Origin: Burkholderia sp.
GTDB taxonomy: Bacteria > Pseudomonadota > Gammaproteobacteria > Burkholderiales > Burkholderiaceae
Reading direction: 5' to 3'
Assembly: GCA_031253835.1 (NCBI GenBank)
Contig: JAIRVP010000064.1
Span: 62,001-126,000, forward strand
DNA: 64,000 nucleotides
Shown here: one piece after another, positions 34,059 through 42,863 of the stretch
Layout of the letters: each line of letters begins with the position of its first letter
How positions within the stretch are numbered: position 1 is the stretch's first letter
Position numbers and translations under genes: made by a program
The notes under the pieces: generated by a model
What the model saw: the letters and a program-made list of their open reading frames with translations, nothing else
What the model was told of the DNA's origin: nothing
Database searches by the model: none

Positions 34059-35480
34059 TTATGCGTTGTCCGCGTCGGCCCCTGCTGCGCGCGGGAACGT
34101 CAGCACCACCGCAAACCCGCCCGCCTCGGGAAACGCGAACCCGACGCGCCCGCCGTGCGCCTTCATCACTTCCTGCACGATCGCGAGCCCGAGGCCCGAC
34201 CCCGTGCGCCGCTCGCTGCCGTCCGGCGCGATCCGCACGAACGGCTGCAGTGCGGCGCCCCAATGCTCGCGCGGTATCCCGCGGCCGTTGTCGGTCACGG
34301 TCAGCGTGACCGCACCCTCGGCGTTGCCCGCGGTCGCGACCGACACGACGATGTCGTCCGCATGACCGTGCAGCAGTGCGTTGTGCAGCACGTTCGACAG
34401 CGCTTCCTGCAGGCTGATCGCGTCGCCGTCGATCCATGCGAGCGGCGCGTCGCTCGCGAACGCAACGGCGACATCGCGCTCGCCCGAGAGCGGAATCGTG
34501 CGGCCGAGCACCTCCTTCGCGAGCGCGACGAGTTCGACGGGCTGCAGCGGCACGGCCTCGGTGCGATGGATCACCATTGCGTGATTGAGCAGCTGGCCGG
34601 TGAGCCGGCCGACGTCCGAGGAGGTCGCGCGCAGCGCATCGAGCCGCGCCGCGTGACGCGCGGGATCGGATTCGCCGTCGAGCAGCTCGATCTGCGCGTC
34701 GAGCCGCGCGAGCGGCGTGCGCATCTGGTGCGCGGCGTCGGCGATGAAGCGCTGCATCGCGTTGATCCGTTCGGCGAGACGGCGCATCAGCCCGTTGATC
34801 GATCCGATGATCGCGTCGATCTCGCTCGGCGTATCGACGGCCACCGGCCGCAGGTCGGCCGGGTCGCGCGCGGCGATGATCGTGCCGATCTGCGCCAGCG
34901 GGCGCAGGCCGCGCCGGATCGCGAGGCCGCTCGCACCGATCGCGAGCACGCTCATCAGCAGGATCAGCGTCCACACCTTGATGCTCATGTCGTTCGTGAG
35001 CTGCTGGCGCGCGTGGGTGGTTTGCGCGACCGTCACGAGCGCCCAGCCCGGCGTGCTTTCCTCGGGCATGTAGCGCGCGATCGTCGCGGTGCGGATCCGG
35101 TGCCCCTGGTAGACGCCGTTCGCGAACGCCGGGCCCTGTTTCGCGGCGGCGAGCGTCGCGGGGCTCGCGAGATCGTTGTAGCCGGCCACGACGACGCCGC
35201 GCGAATCGACGACCTTGTAGTAGACGAGGTCGTAGCGCGACAGCGTCGACAGCGCGGCCACCGGCGGATTCAGCGCGAGCACGCCGCCCTGCACGTAGAG
35301 ATTCTCCGCGACCTGGATCGATGCGCCCGCGAGCAACTGGTCGTACGCGCGTTCGGCCGCGACGCCCGCGTAGTAGCGCGCGATCGCCGCGAGTGCGAGC
35401 GCGCCGGTCGCGACGACGAGCGCGATGAAGAGCAGCGTGCGCCCGAACAGCGTCTTCGGGAACCAGTCAGTGCGCCGCAA
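34059..35480 (-). CDS. Sensor histidine kinase, TctE-like
   Basis: 473 residues. Membrane segments at about 13-33 and 169-188 flank a periplasmic sensor domain of the TctE N-terminal type. A HAMP-like linker follows, then the HisKA motif FIADAAHQMRTPLARLD (phospho-acceptor His251) and a HATPase with NVLHNALLHG, DNGRGIP and GSGLGLAIVQE. TctE-type kinases sense tricarboxylates or related organic acids. Its start overlaps the upstream response-regulator gene by 14 bases, so they are one operon, divergent from a binding protein and an MFS carrier that are plausible targets. Confidence 0.88.
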   Translation of the reverse strand: MRRTDWFPKTLFGRTLLFIALVVATGALALAAIARYYAGVAAERAYDQLLAGASIQVAENLYVQGGVLALNPPVAALSTLSRYDLVYYKVVDSRGVVVAGYNDLASPATLAAAKQGPAFANGVYQGHRIRTATIARYMPEESTPGWALVTVAQTTHARQQLTNDMSIKVWTLILLMSVLAIGASGLAIRRGLRPLAQIGTIIAARDPADLRPVAVDTPSEIDAIIGSINGLMRRLAERINAMQRFIADAAHQMRTPLARLDAQIELLDGESDPARHAARLDALRATSSDVGRLTGQLLNHAMVIHRTEAVPLQPVELVALAKEVLGRTIPLSGERDVAVAFASDAPLAWIDGDAISLQEALSNVLHNALLHGHADDIVVSVATAGNAEGAVTLTVTDNGRGIPREHWGAALQPFVRIAPDGSERRTGSGLGLAIVQEVMKAHGGRVGFAFPEAGGFAVVLTFPRAAGADADNA

Positions 35481-36132
35481 TCTGATATCCCATCCCGCGT
35501 GCGGTACGGATCTCGACCGAGCTGCCCTGCAGCTTCCTGCGCACGCGCGTCACGTACTGCTCGACCGCGTTCGTGGTCGGCTCGTTGCCGAAGCTGAACA
35601 GCTGGTTCAGCAGTTCGTCCTTCGAGAAGATGCGTTGCGGCCGGCTCGCGAGGATCTCGAGCAGCGCGAACTCCTGGCGCGACAGCGACAGCGGCTGGCC
35701 GTCGAGTTCCGCGAGGCGGCTGCTGCGGTCGATCACGAGGCCGCCGAGCGTCAGCACGTCGTTCGCATGGCCGCTGTTGCGGCGCAGGAGCGCCTGCACG
35801 CGCGCGTCGAGTTCGCGGTAGTCGAACGGCTTCACGAGGTAGTCGTCGGCGCCGAGGCCGAGGCCGCTCACGCGGTCGTCGATCGCCGAGCGCGCGGTGA
35901 CGAGCAGCACGGGCGTCGTGCTGCCCGACGCGCGCATGTGGCGCAGCACCGTGAAGCCGTCCATGCCGGGCAGGTTCGCGTCGAGCACGACGAGGTCGAA
36001 GCGCTCGACGCGCAGCAGCCCGTGCGCGGTCGCGCCGTCGGTTTCGAGATCGACCGCGTGGCCGAGCCGTGCCAGGCGGCTGCGGATCGCCGCGCCGATT
36101 TCGGCATCGTCCTCCACGACGAGAATGCGCAT
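35467..36132 (-). CDS. OmpR-family response regulator, TctD-like
   Basis: 221 residues: a receiver domain with ILVVEDDAEIG, phospho-acceptor Asp51 (LVVLDANLPGMDGF), Thr in VLLVTARS and Lys in YLVKPFDYRELDARV, then an OmpR winged helix (LSRQEFALLEILASRPQRIF, AVEQYVTRVRRKL). Partner of the following TctE-like kinase. It presumably activates the divergent binding-protein/MFS genes. Confidence 0.9.
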   Translation of the reverse strand: MRILVVEDDAEIGAAIRSRLARLGHAVDLETDGATAHGLLRVERFDLVVLDANLPGMDGFTVLRHMRASGSTTPVLLVTARSAIDDRVSGLGLGADDYLVKPFDYRELDARVQALLRRNSGHANDVLTLGGLVIDRSSRLAELDGQPLSLSRQEFALLEILASRPQRIFSKDELLNQLFSFGNEPTTNAVEQYVTRVRRKLQGSSVEIRTARGMGYQIAAH

Positions 36133-36278
36133 GGTGCCGGTATGCAGGTAGGTGGGTTAGGGGTTTTCCCGAGGGCGGGATGTCAGCATTTTCTCAGACT
36201 CGGTCGATAACCTGTGTCGAGCCGGAAGCAGCAGGCAAGGACGGCATTAATACCAGAAATATTCAAGGAGACGGCAAC

Positions 36279-36374
36279 ATGCAGCATGTCACGGGAGCGA
36301 CGAACGCGCGACGCAGCGCGACGACGGCCTTCGCGTGGCCGTTTGCCGTCCGTCGCATGGCGGCGTGCGCATGA
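36279..36374 (+). CDS. Putative 31-aa leader peptide coupled to the binding-protein gene
   Basis: An ATG ORF behind an excellent AAGGAG site (8 bases before the ATG). It ends in a TGA that overlaps the ATG of the binding-protein gene (ATGA). The peptide begins MQHVTGATNARRSAT, is basic and carries FAWPFAVRRMAACA at its end. The downstream gene has only a weak ribosome binding site of its own, so coupled translation is plausible. It may be a leader that gates translation; no family is recognised. Confidence 0.45.
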   Translation: MQHVTGATNARRSATTAFAWPFAVRRMAACA

Positions 36375-37396
36375 CGACGTCGCCACGCCGCCGCGCACTG
36401 ATCGCTGCCGGGCTCGCCGGACTCGGCACGCTCGCCGCGCCGGCGCTCGTGCGGGCGAAACCGCGCACGGTCCGGATCTCCAAAGGCTATGGCGTGCTGT
36501 ACCTGCCGCTGCTCGTGATGGAAAAGCAGCGGCTGTTCGAGCGGCACGCGGCGCGCCACGGCGTGCGCGACGTCGCGGTCGACTGGGTGCTGCTCGACGG
36601 CGGCAATTCCGTCAACGACGCGATGATGGCCGGCACGCTCGATTTCGCGGGCGCCGGCGCGCCGGGTTTCATCGAGCTGTGGGCGCGGGCGCGCGGCATC
36701 CCGAACGTCGAGGTGATCGGCATCAGCGGGCTGTCGACCACGTCGCTGTCGCTGAACGCGAACCGTCCGGGCCTGACGTCGCTGCGCGACTTCACGCCGT
36801 CCGACCGGATCGCGGTGCCGGGCATCCGCACGTCGCTGTCGGCCGTCGTGCTGCAGATGGTCGCGAGCCGGCAGCTCGGCCCGACGCATTTCGCGCAGCT
36901 CGATTCGATCACCGTGAACCTGCCGCATCCGCAGGCGATGCAGGCGCTGATCCGCCGCGAGAGCGGCGTGACCGCGCACTTCACGTCGCCGCCGTTCTCG
37001 ACGCTCGAGTTGCGGCAGCCGGGCATTCACCGCGTCGTCAGTTCGGTCGACGTGCTCGGCCCGCTGACGCTCGATGTCGTGTTCGCGCCGAAGCGGCTCG
37101 TCGACACCGAGCCCGCGCTGGCCGTCGCGTTTCTCGGCGCGCTCGACGAAGCGAACCGCCTGATCGCGCAGGACCCGCGTGCGGCGGCTGCGCTGTATGC
37201 GGCGTCGTCGGGCGTCGGCGTGTCGCACGACGACGTGATGCAAATGCTCGCCGCACCCGACACGCGCTTCTCGGTGCTGCCGAACCAGCTGATGGACTAC
37301 GTCGAATTCCTGTACCTGGCCGGCACGATCAAGGCGAAGCCGCGCGCGTGGCACGAGATGTTCGCGCCGATGCTCGACGACTACCGGTCGGGCTGA
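36371..37396 (+). CDS. NMT1/TauA-like ABC substrate-binding protein (orphan)
   Basis: 341 residues. The N-terminus PRRRALIAAGLAGLGTLAA looks like a Tat or strongly basic Sec signal peptide, with cleavage near residue 29. The mature part has the SsuA/TauA/NMT1 fold: SKGYGVLYLPLLVMEKQRLFE, DAMMAGTLDFAGAGAPGFI, SPPFSTLELRQPGI. Such proteins bind sulfonates, nitrate, thiamine precursors or similar small anions. No ABC permease or ATPase is adjacent; instead an MFS carrier follows. It may feed a distant ABC system or act as a sensor accessory for the TctDE-like pair. Confidence 0.82.
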   Translation: MTTSPRRRALIAAGLAGLGTLAAPALVRAKPRTVRISKGYGVLYLPLLVMEKQRLFERHAARHGVRDVAVDWVLLDGGNSVNDAMMAGTLDFAGAGAPGFIELWARARGIPNVEVIGISGLSTTSLSLNANRPGLTSLRDFTPSDRIAVPGIRTSLSAVVLQMVASRQLGPTHFAQLDSITVNLPHPQAMQALIRRESGVTAHFTSPPFSTLELRQPGIHRVVSSVDVLGPLTLDVVFAPKRLVDTEPALAVAFLGALDEANRLIAQDPRAAAALYAASSGVGVSHDDVMQMLAAPDTRFSVLPNQLMDYVEFLYLAGTIKAKPRAWHEMFAPMLDDYRSG

Positions 37397-37507
37397 ACGC
37401 CGCCGCCGCCATCCAACGAGACGTCCTGCGTCCGCGCGCGTGCTGCGCGCGGCGCCGATCCGACCCATAGCAACCGATACGCAACCGATTCACGCAAGGA
37501 GCCTGAA

Positions 37508-38818
37508 GTGAACGCTACCGACACCCTGGACCCCGCGTCCGCCGAAGAACAGCGCATCATGTCGAAGATCGCGCGGCGCCTGCTGCCGATCCTCGTCGTG
37601 ATGTTCCTGATCGCGTTCATCGACCGGCAGAACGTCGGTTTCGCGAAACTGCAGATGGTGCACAGCCTCGGGATGACGGAGGCCGCGTTCGGGCTCGCGT
37701 CGTCGCTGTTCTTCATCGGCTACCTGCTGTTCGAGGTGCCGAGCACGCTCGCGCTGCATCGCTACGGCGCGCGCGTGTGGCTCGCGCGGATCATGCTGAC
37801 GTGGGGCCTCATCACGGTGCTGATGGGCTTCACGACGTCGATGCCCGCGTTCTGCTCGCTGCGTTTCCTGCTCGGCATCGCCGAGGCCGGCTTCTACCCG
37901 GGCGTGATCTACTACCTGACGCTGTGGTTCCCGCAGAGCTACCGCGCGAAGGTGCTCGGCATCTTCACACTCGGCAGCGCGCTCGCGAACATGCTCGGCT
38001 CGCTGGTCGGCGGTGTGCTGCTGAGCCTGAACGGCGTGTGGGGCCTCGCGGGCTGGCAGTGGGTGTTCATTGCAACCGGCATTCCGGCCGTGATCGTCGC
38101 GATCGTCGTGTTCCGCGTGCTGCCGGCGTCGTTCCGCGAAGCGCCGTTCCTCGACGCGCGCGAGAAGCAGATCGTCGCGGCCGCGCTGGAGCGCGAGCAG
38201 CCGGCGCAGGCCGAGCACGGCCAGCCGTGGAAGGCGCTGCTCGATCCGCGCGTGATGCTGTTCGCGGCCACCTACATGCTGATGTCGACGTCGCTGTACG
38301 GCGTCACGTACTGGCTGCCGACGATCGTGAAATCGTTCGGCGTGTCGAGCAGCACGAACGGCTTGCTGAGCATGCTGCCGTGGGCGCTCGCGGTGCTGCT
38401 GCTGCTGTGGCTGCCGTCGAAGCTGCGCCGCGCGAAGAGCATCCTGCGCACGATCGCGATCGTCGCGGCGCTCGGTGCGCTCGGCTTCCTGCTGAGCCTC
38501 GTGCTGCCGTCGACGCCGCTGCGGTTCATCGCACTCGTGCTGGGCGGCGCATGCATCCCGCTGCTGTATCCGTGCTTCTGGTCGATGCCGCCGCGTTACT
38601 TCACCGGCGCGCGGGCGGCGGCAAGCGTCGCGGCGATCAATTCGATCGGCAACCTCGGCGGCTTCTTCAGCCAGAACCTGATGCCGTTCGCGGGCAAGGT
38701 GACGGGCAGCGCGTTCGGGCCGATGATCGTGCCGATCGTGTGCCTCGCGCTGCTCGGGATCGGCGCGCTGGTCGCGTGGACGCGGTCGGAGCGGGGGATG
38801 GTGGCGGCGCGGGCGTGA
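37508..38818 (+). CDS. MFS transporter, anion:cation symporter (ACS) type
   Basis: 436 residues, twelve membrane segments, with ACS-family hallmarks FIDRQNVGFAKLQM in TM1, FFIGYLLFEVPSTLAL in TM2, LLGIAEAGFYPGVIYYLTLWF in TM4-5 and SYRAKVLGIF. ACS carriers import organic anions such as tartrate, glucarate, phthalate or hydroxyphenylacetate with protons. The start is a GTG behind AAGGAG. It is co-directional with the orphan binding protein 111 bases upstream. Confidence 0.88.
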   Translation: MNATDTLDPASAEEQRIMSKIARRLLPILVVMFLIAFIDRQNVGFAKLQMVHSLGMTEAAFGLASSLFFIGYLLFEVPSTLALHRYGARVWLARIMLTWGLITVLMGFTTSMPAFCSLRFLLGIAEAGFYPGVIYYLTLWFPQSYRAKVLGIFTLGSALANMLGSLVGGVLLSLNGVWGLAGWQWVFIATGIPAVIVAIVVFRVLPASFREAPFLDAREKQIVAAALEREQPAQAEHGQPWKALLDPRVMLFAATYMLMSTSLYGVTYWLPTIVKSFGVSSSTNGLLSMLPWALAVLLLLWLPSKLRRAKSILRTIAIVAALGALGFLLSLVLPSTPLRFIALVLGGACIPLLYPCFWSMPPRYFTGARAAASVAAINSIGNLGGFFSQNLMPFAGKVTGSAFGPMIVPIVCLALLGIGALVAWTRSERGMVAARA

Positions 38819-38894
38819 CGGCCGGCCGGATTGTGGTCATGGATATGTGGGTTAGGCCGAATGGCCGGCTGCACACGAAAAAGCGGGTGTGCTA

Positions 38895-38920
38895 CCATGC
38901 ATTACATATGTAATACATGG
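38895..38920. promoter_or_regulatory. 26-bp near-perfect palindrome (toxin-antitoxin operator)
   Basis: A core ATTACATATGTAAT (38901-38914) is perfectly self-complementary. It is extended on each side by CCATG/CATGG with a single mismatched pair, ending ten bases before the antitoxin ATG. This is the geometry expected of a dimeric ribbon-helix-helix antitoxin operator. Confidence 0.65.
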
Positions 38921-38929
38921 GGGGGTGCG

Positions 38930-39205
38930 ATGAAAACCGCGACCATGCCGGCGCTGCGTGTCGATCCGCAATTGCGGGAGGCGGCCGAGTCGGTCCTAGA
39001 GGAAAACGAGACGTTGTCTGCGTTCATGGAGTTGGCGCTGCGCGATGGTATTGCGCGTCGCCGCCTGCAGCGCGAGTTTGTAACCCGTGGCCTCGCATCA
39101 CGCGACGAAGCGCGTCGTACCGGTGAATATGTCGATGCCGCCGACGTGCAGGCCGAACTCGAGGACATGCTGAAGGCTGCGCGTGCAGAGAAGGCGGCTG
39201 ATTGA
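38930..39205 (+). CDS. CopG/ParD-like antitoxin (YlcI/YnfO-type)
   Basis: 91 residues. The N-terminal 35 residues have a ribbon-helix-helix pattern (TMPALRVDPQLREAAESVL, then TLSAFMELALRDGIARR), followed by an acidic helical tail for toxin binding. It is read from an ATG after GGGGGTG. Its stop overlaps the toxin start (TTGA), which is classic type II organisation. GC content and codon use are lower than in neighbouring genes, consistent with horizontal acquisition. It probably binds the palindrome upstream to autorepress. Confidence 0.8.
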   Translation: MKTATMPALRVDPQLREAAESVLEENETLSAFMELALRDGIARRRLQREFVTRGLASRDEARRTGEYVDAADVQAELEDMLKAARAEKAAD

Positions 39206-39501
39206 TCGATCGGGTCCGATATACACGTGCGGCCCGTGAAGATCTGGTTCGGATGTATCGAAACCTGCTCGAACGTGATGTGGATGCGGCGGCGCGGGCT
39301 GCGGGCGCGATCGAACAAGGTGTCGCCATGCTCCGGATGTTTCCGTTCACATGCCGCAAGATCGACGACGGAAATCCGTTTTTGCGTGAGCTGATCGTCT
39401 CCTTCGGCACGTCGGGCTATGTCCTGCTGTTCGAGATTGAAGCGGCCGAGCAAGTCACGATTCTTGCCGTACGACATCAACGGGAAGATGACTATCATTG
39501 A
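39202..39501 (+). CDS. RelE/ParE-family toxin
   Basis: 99 residues from a TTG overlapping the antitoxin stop. It reads VRYTRAAREDLVRMYRNLLE, RMFPFTCRKID, LRELIVSFGTSGYVLLFEI and VTILAVRHQREDDYH, matching the ParE/RelE fold with the C-terminal VRHQRE typical of ParE (gyrase poison) proteins. Together with the preceding gene it forms a complete type II toxin-antitoxin pair. Target assignment (gyrase rather than ribosome-bound mRNA) rests on ParE-like features only. Confidence 0.82.
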   Translation: MIDRVRYTRAAREDLVRMYRNLLERDVDAAARAAGAIEQGVAMLRMFPFTCRKIDDGNPFLRELIVSFGTSGYVLLFEIEAAEQVTILAVRHQREDDYH

Positions 39502-39548
39502 TGCATGGTCGGTGCGGTAGCCGGCATTCGCCGGCATTGCCGTTTCGA

Positions 39549-41342
39549 TCAGCGATCGATCCGCGAACCCCCATCCCCGCCATGCGCGACCGCCACCGGC
39601 GCATGCGTCAGCGGAATCTCGACTTCGACCGTCGTGCCTTCGCCGAGCGTCGTCGCGATCCGCAGCGTGCCGCCGACCAGGTACGCGCGTTCACGCAATC
39701 CCACCAGCCCGAACGAACCCGACTTGCGCGGCACGCCGGGATCGAATCCCGCGCCGTCGTCGCGAATCGTCAGCGCGATCGCATCGCCGCCGTGCACGAG
39801 CTCGACGTCCGCATGCGACGCAGCCGCATGCCGCGCGACGTTCGCGAGCGCTTCCTGTGCAATGCGGAACACGGCCGTCGCATACGGCTCGTCGAGCTGC
39901 AGCTCGGGCGGTTCGACGTGCAGCGCGCACGCGATCCCGTGACGGTGCCGGAAATCTTCCACGAGCCATTGCATCGCCGCGGCGAAACCGAGGTCATCCA
40001 GCATCAGCGGGCGCAGGTCGGACGCGATGCGCCGCGTCGCGGCCACCGCGCCGCGCGCGAGCGTATGCATCGCCGCGATCTTGCGCGCAAGCTGCGCGTC
40101 GTCCTGCGGCACGCTGTCGATCAGCCATTCGAGATCGTTCTTCAGCGTTGCGAGCGACTGCGCGAGTTCGTCGTGCAGTTCGCGCGCGATGCGGCGCTGC
40201 TCGGCTTCACGCGCGCTGGCGCTGATCGCGGCGATTTCGCGCAGTTCCTCGCGCGACGCCTGCAGCGCCCGCTCGGCGCGCACGCGCTCCTCGACTTCGC
40301 GCCGCAGGTCGCGGTTCGACGCGCTCAGTTGCGCGGTGCGCGCGGCGACGCGCTGTTCGAGCCGTTCGTTCGCGTCGTTCAGCTGCGCGCTCTTCTGCGC
40401 GACGAGCAGATGCTGGTAGCGCGCGCCGGCCAGTGCGCGCACGGTCTGCGCGTGCAGCCGGCCGTTCTCGAACAGCATCGCGAACAGCACGACGCCGGAC
40501 GCGACGAGGCCGTACGCGCGCCCCGCGTAGAAGCCGAGATCGAAGCGGCCGTGATTCAGCATCGACGACAGCGCGATGTCGAACAGCCATGCGACAAGCA
40601 CCGTCATCACCCACAGGTCGAGCACGGAATGGCGGCGCCGCTGCCACCACATCAGCATCAGCGCGACCAGGTTCAGCCCCCAGACGACCGTGATTGCGTT
40701 CGTCATCGTCGCGGCCATCCGGTTGCCGTTCATGATGCGCGGCAACAGGTCGTGGCCGGCCGTCGCGAGCAGCGCGAGCGCGACCGTCGCGGCCACCGCC
40801 GACGCGATGCAGAACACCACCGGAATCGCCGCGCGGCGTTGCGGGCTCGGGATCGGGCGGGCGCGCGACGTCGCGCGCAGCAGCGCATACGCGGCCACCG
40901 CCAGCGGAAAGCCGCCGTGCCAGAACAGGTACAGCCACGCGGTGGTCTGGTCGCCGGCGCCGAGCAGGCCGTGCGGCGCGAACAGGCCGGGGAAGGTCAG
41001 CATGTGCGTGCCGGCCATGAAGCCCGTGAACAGGTAGCCGCCCGCGAGCACGAGCAGCGGCTTCTGGCGCAGGATCGCGTACTGGCCGAGCAGCAGGCCG
41101 GCCGTCACCATGTCGTTGACGACGATCGCCGACTGGTACACGGGGATGAACGCCCAGCCCGGCGCGAGCGGCATGCCCGCGAACGGCGCGAGCGCGGCGA
41201 AGATCACGGCCGACACGAGCACGGTCGCGAGCGCGAAGCGCCGTTCGCGCCGGCCCGGCGGCAGCGACGACATGAACAGGCGCGACGCGTCCGGATCGTC
41301 GTCGTCCGGCGGCGCGGGCGGGAAGCGGAAGGCGGCCATCAT
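39549..41342 (-). CDS. Sensor histidine kinase with MASE-type multi-span membrane sensor (NarL-partner class)
   Basis: 597 residues. Residues about 35-295 contain seven to eight hydrophobic helices of the MASE4-like type. A coiled-coil linker follows (LNDANERLEQRVAARTAQL), then HisKA_3 with ARELHDELAQSLATLKND (phospho-acceptor His390) and an HATPase (IRDDGAGFD, SGSFGLVGLRERAYLVGG). It phosphorylates the LuxR/NarL-type regulator upstream, whose stop overlaps this start as ATGA. The sensed signal is unknown; no periplasmic domain is large enough to suggest a ligand. Confidence 0.87.
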   Translation of the reverse strand: MMAAFRFPPAPPDDDDPDASRLFMSSLPPGRRERRFALATVLVSAVIFAALAPFAGMPLAPGWAFIPVYQSAIVVNDMVTAGLLLGQYAILRQKPLLVLAGGYLFTGFMAGTHMLTFPGLFAPHGLLGAGDQTTAWLYLFWHGGFPLAVAAYALLRATSRARPIPSPQRRAAIPVVFCIASAVAATVALALLATAGHDLLPRIMNGNRMAATMTNAITVVWGLNLVALMLMWWQRRRHSVLDLWVMTVLVAWLFDIALSSMLNHGRFDLGFYAGRAYGLVASGVVLFAMLFENGRLHAQTVRALAGARYQHLLVAQKSAQLNDANERLEQRVAARTAQLSASNRDLRREVEERVRAERALQASREELREIAAISASAREAEQRRIARELHDELAQSLATLKNDLEWLIDSVPQDDAQLARKIAAMHTLARGAVAATRRIASDLRPLMLDDLGFAAAMQWLVEDFRHRHGIACALHVEPPELQLDEPYATAVFRIAQEALANVARHAAASHADVELVHGGDAIALTIRDDGAGFDPGVPRKSGSFGLVGLRERAYLVGGTLRIATTLGEGTTVEVEIPLTHAPVAVAHGGDGGSRIDR

Positions 41343-41986
41343 GCGTCGCCGGCGCCGGGGTCGAGGTCGTGGCGCACCGCGTAGCGGACCAGTGCGGCTT
41401 CGTGCGGCAATTCCATCTTCTCGAGGATCCGTGTCTTGTACGTGCTGACCGTCTTCGCGCTCAGCGTGAGTTCGGACGCGATCTGCGTGACGGTCTGGCC
41501 GGCGACGATGCGGCGCATCACGTCGAGTTCGCGCGCGGACAGCCGCTCGTGCGGCAACGTCTGGGCCGGCGCGCGCAGCGTGCGCGCGAGGCTTTCGGCC
41601 GCGGACGGGCTCACGTAGACGCCGCCCGCCGCGACCTTGCCGACCGCTTCGACGAGCTCGGCGGTCGCGCTGTCCTTCGTCAGGTAGCCGGTGGCGCCGG
41701 CCTTGAACGCGCGCGCGGCGTATTGCGCCTCGGCGTGCATCGTCAGCACGAGCGTGCGCAGCGACGGCGCATGGCTCTTGACCATCCGGATCAGCTCGAT
41801 GCCGGTCGGCGCGGGCATCGACAGGTCGAGCAGCAGCACGTCGGCGGCCGCGCGCTCGGCGAGCGCGAGCGTGGCCGAGCCGTCGCTCGCCTCGCCGACG
41901 ATCTCGAAACCGCCGGCCATTTCCAGGATGTAACGCAGTCCGTCCCGCATGACTGCGTGATCGTCAGCCAGAATTACCCTGATCAT
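41339..41986 (-). CDS. NarL/FixJ-family response regulator
   Basis: 215 residues: a receiver domain with VILADDHAVMRDGL, phospho-acceptor Asp54 (LLLDLSMPAPTGIEL) and GYLTKDSATAELV, then a LuxR helix-turn-helix (LSARELDVMRRIVAGQTVTQI, LSAKTVSTYKTRILEKM). It is the upstream partner of the MASE-type kinase. Targets are unknown. Confidence 0.9.
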   Translation of the reverse strand: MIRVILADDHAVMRDGLRYILEMAGGFEIVGEASDGSATLALAERAAADVLLLDLSMPAPTGIELIRMVKSHAPSLRTLVLTMHAEAQYAARAFKAGATGYLTKDSATAELVEAVGKVAAGGVYVSPSAAESLARTLRAPAQTLPHERLSARELDVMRRIVAGQTVTQIASELTLSAKTVSTYKTRILEKMELPHEAALVRYAVRHDLDPGAGDA

Positions 41987-42308
41987 CTAGCGGTCCTCTT
42001 CGGGATGACGCCGCGAACTGCTTGTCCGGTTATCGCCGCGGCTGTTCTTCTGACCAATATATTCCGCCGAATCCGAAAACGGTACTCATTCGGGAAATTT
42101 TCGAGATAGCCGGTCGCGGAATACGTACCGAAACGAAATAATCATCGGGAAAGGGCACGGCGTGTCGTGCACGGCGATCAGGGTATTCCCTAGTGACTGC
42201 CCTACGCGGGCTGGGCCGGCAACGCGCCGCGCGAACCGCGCCTCGAACCGCCGCGATTCGGGACTAAACTGGTGCCCGATGCCACACCACCCACCGGGGA
42301 GTCCCACG
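41987..42308. promoter_or_regulatory. Divergent intergenic region (about 320 bases), no gene found
   Basis: Separates the response regulator (leftward) from the zincin-like gene (rightward). It has a more AT-rich core (about 42050-42150) and should contain both promoters. No convincing short ORF, hairpin or operator repeat was seen. Confidence 0.35.
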
Positions 42309-42761
42309 ATGATCGACCTTGCCGATATCCTGCCGTCCGCATTGCCCGCCGCCGTCGCATGGGCCGAAGCGGAGGCGGCGCGCGGGTTCGCGCAGGGCGC
42401 GCCGCTGACGCCGGCGCAGGCCGACGACGCACGCACGGTGGGCGTTGCGCGGCCGGAACAGATCCGCGTGGTGATCGTCGAGCGCATGCCGTTCCCCGAG
42501 ACACCGTCGCTGGCTGCGATCGCCCGCGACACCGGACTGCTGTCGCCGGGGACGATCGGCCTGACGCTCGGTCATGCGGTGTACGTGCTGCGCGGGCAGG
42601 ACACGCGCCGCCTGCTGACCCACGAATTCCGCCACGTGCATCAGTACGAGGCCGCCGGTTCGATCGGCGCATTTCTCGCGCGCTATCTGCAGGAAATCGC
42701 GACCGTCGGCTACCACGATGCGCCGCTCGAGGCCGATGCGCGGCAGCACGAGTTCGATTGA
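42309..42761 (+). CDS. Putative small zinc metallopeptidase-like protein (HEFRH motif)
   Basis: 150 residues, no signal peptide. A zinc-protease-type sequence HEFRHVHQYE (His105, Glu106, His109) is followed 30 residues later by APLEADA, where Glu141 could be the third ligand as in gluzincins. The upstream helix TIGLTLGHAVYVLRG and the YLQEIATVGY segment fit the same pattern. I infer a minimal zincin fold but cannot name a substrate; it may be non-proteolytic. It is followed about 100 bases later by the DedA-PAP2-LssY gene. Confidence 0.6.
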   Translation: MIDLADILPSALPAAVAWAEAEAARGFAQGAPLTPAQADDARTVGVARPEQIRVVIVERMPFPETPSLAAIARDTGLLSPGTIGLTLGHAVYVLRGQDTRRLLTHEFRHVHQYEAAGSIGAFLARYLQEIATVGYHDAPLEADARQHEFD

Positions 42762-42863
42762 CCGCTTACGCCGGCGCGACCGCGCGCACCTCGCCATGAC
42801 CGTTCCCCCTGCCATCGCCGATCCGGTGTTCGTCCGCCGGATCGTTTCGCTGCGGGGCGTGCG

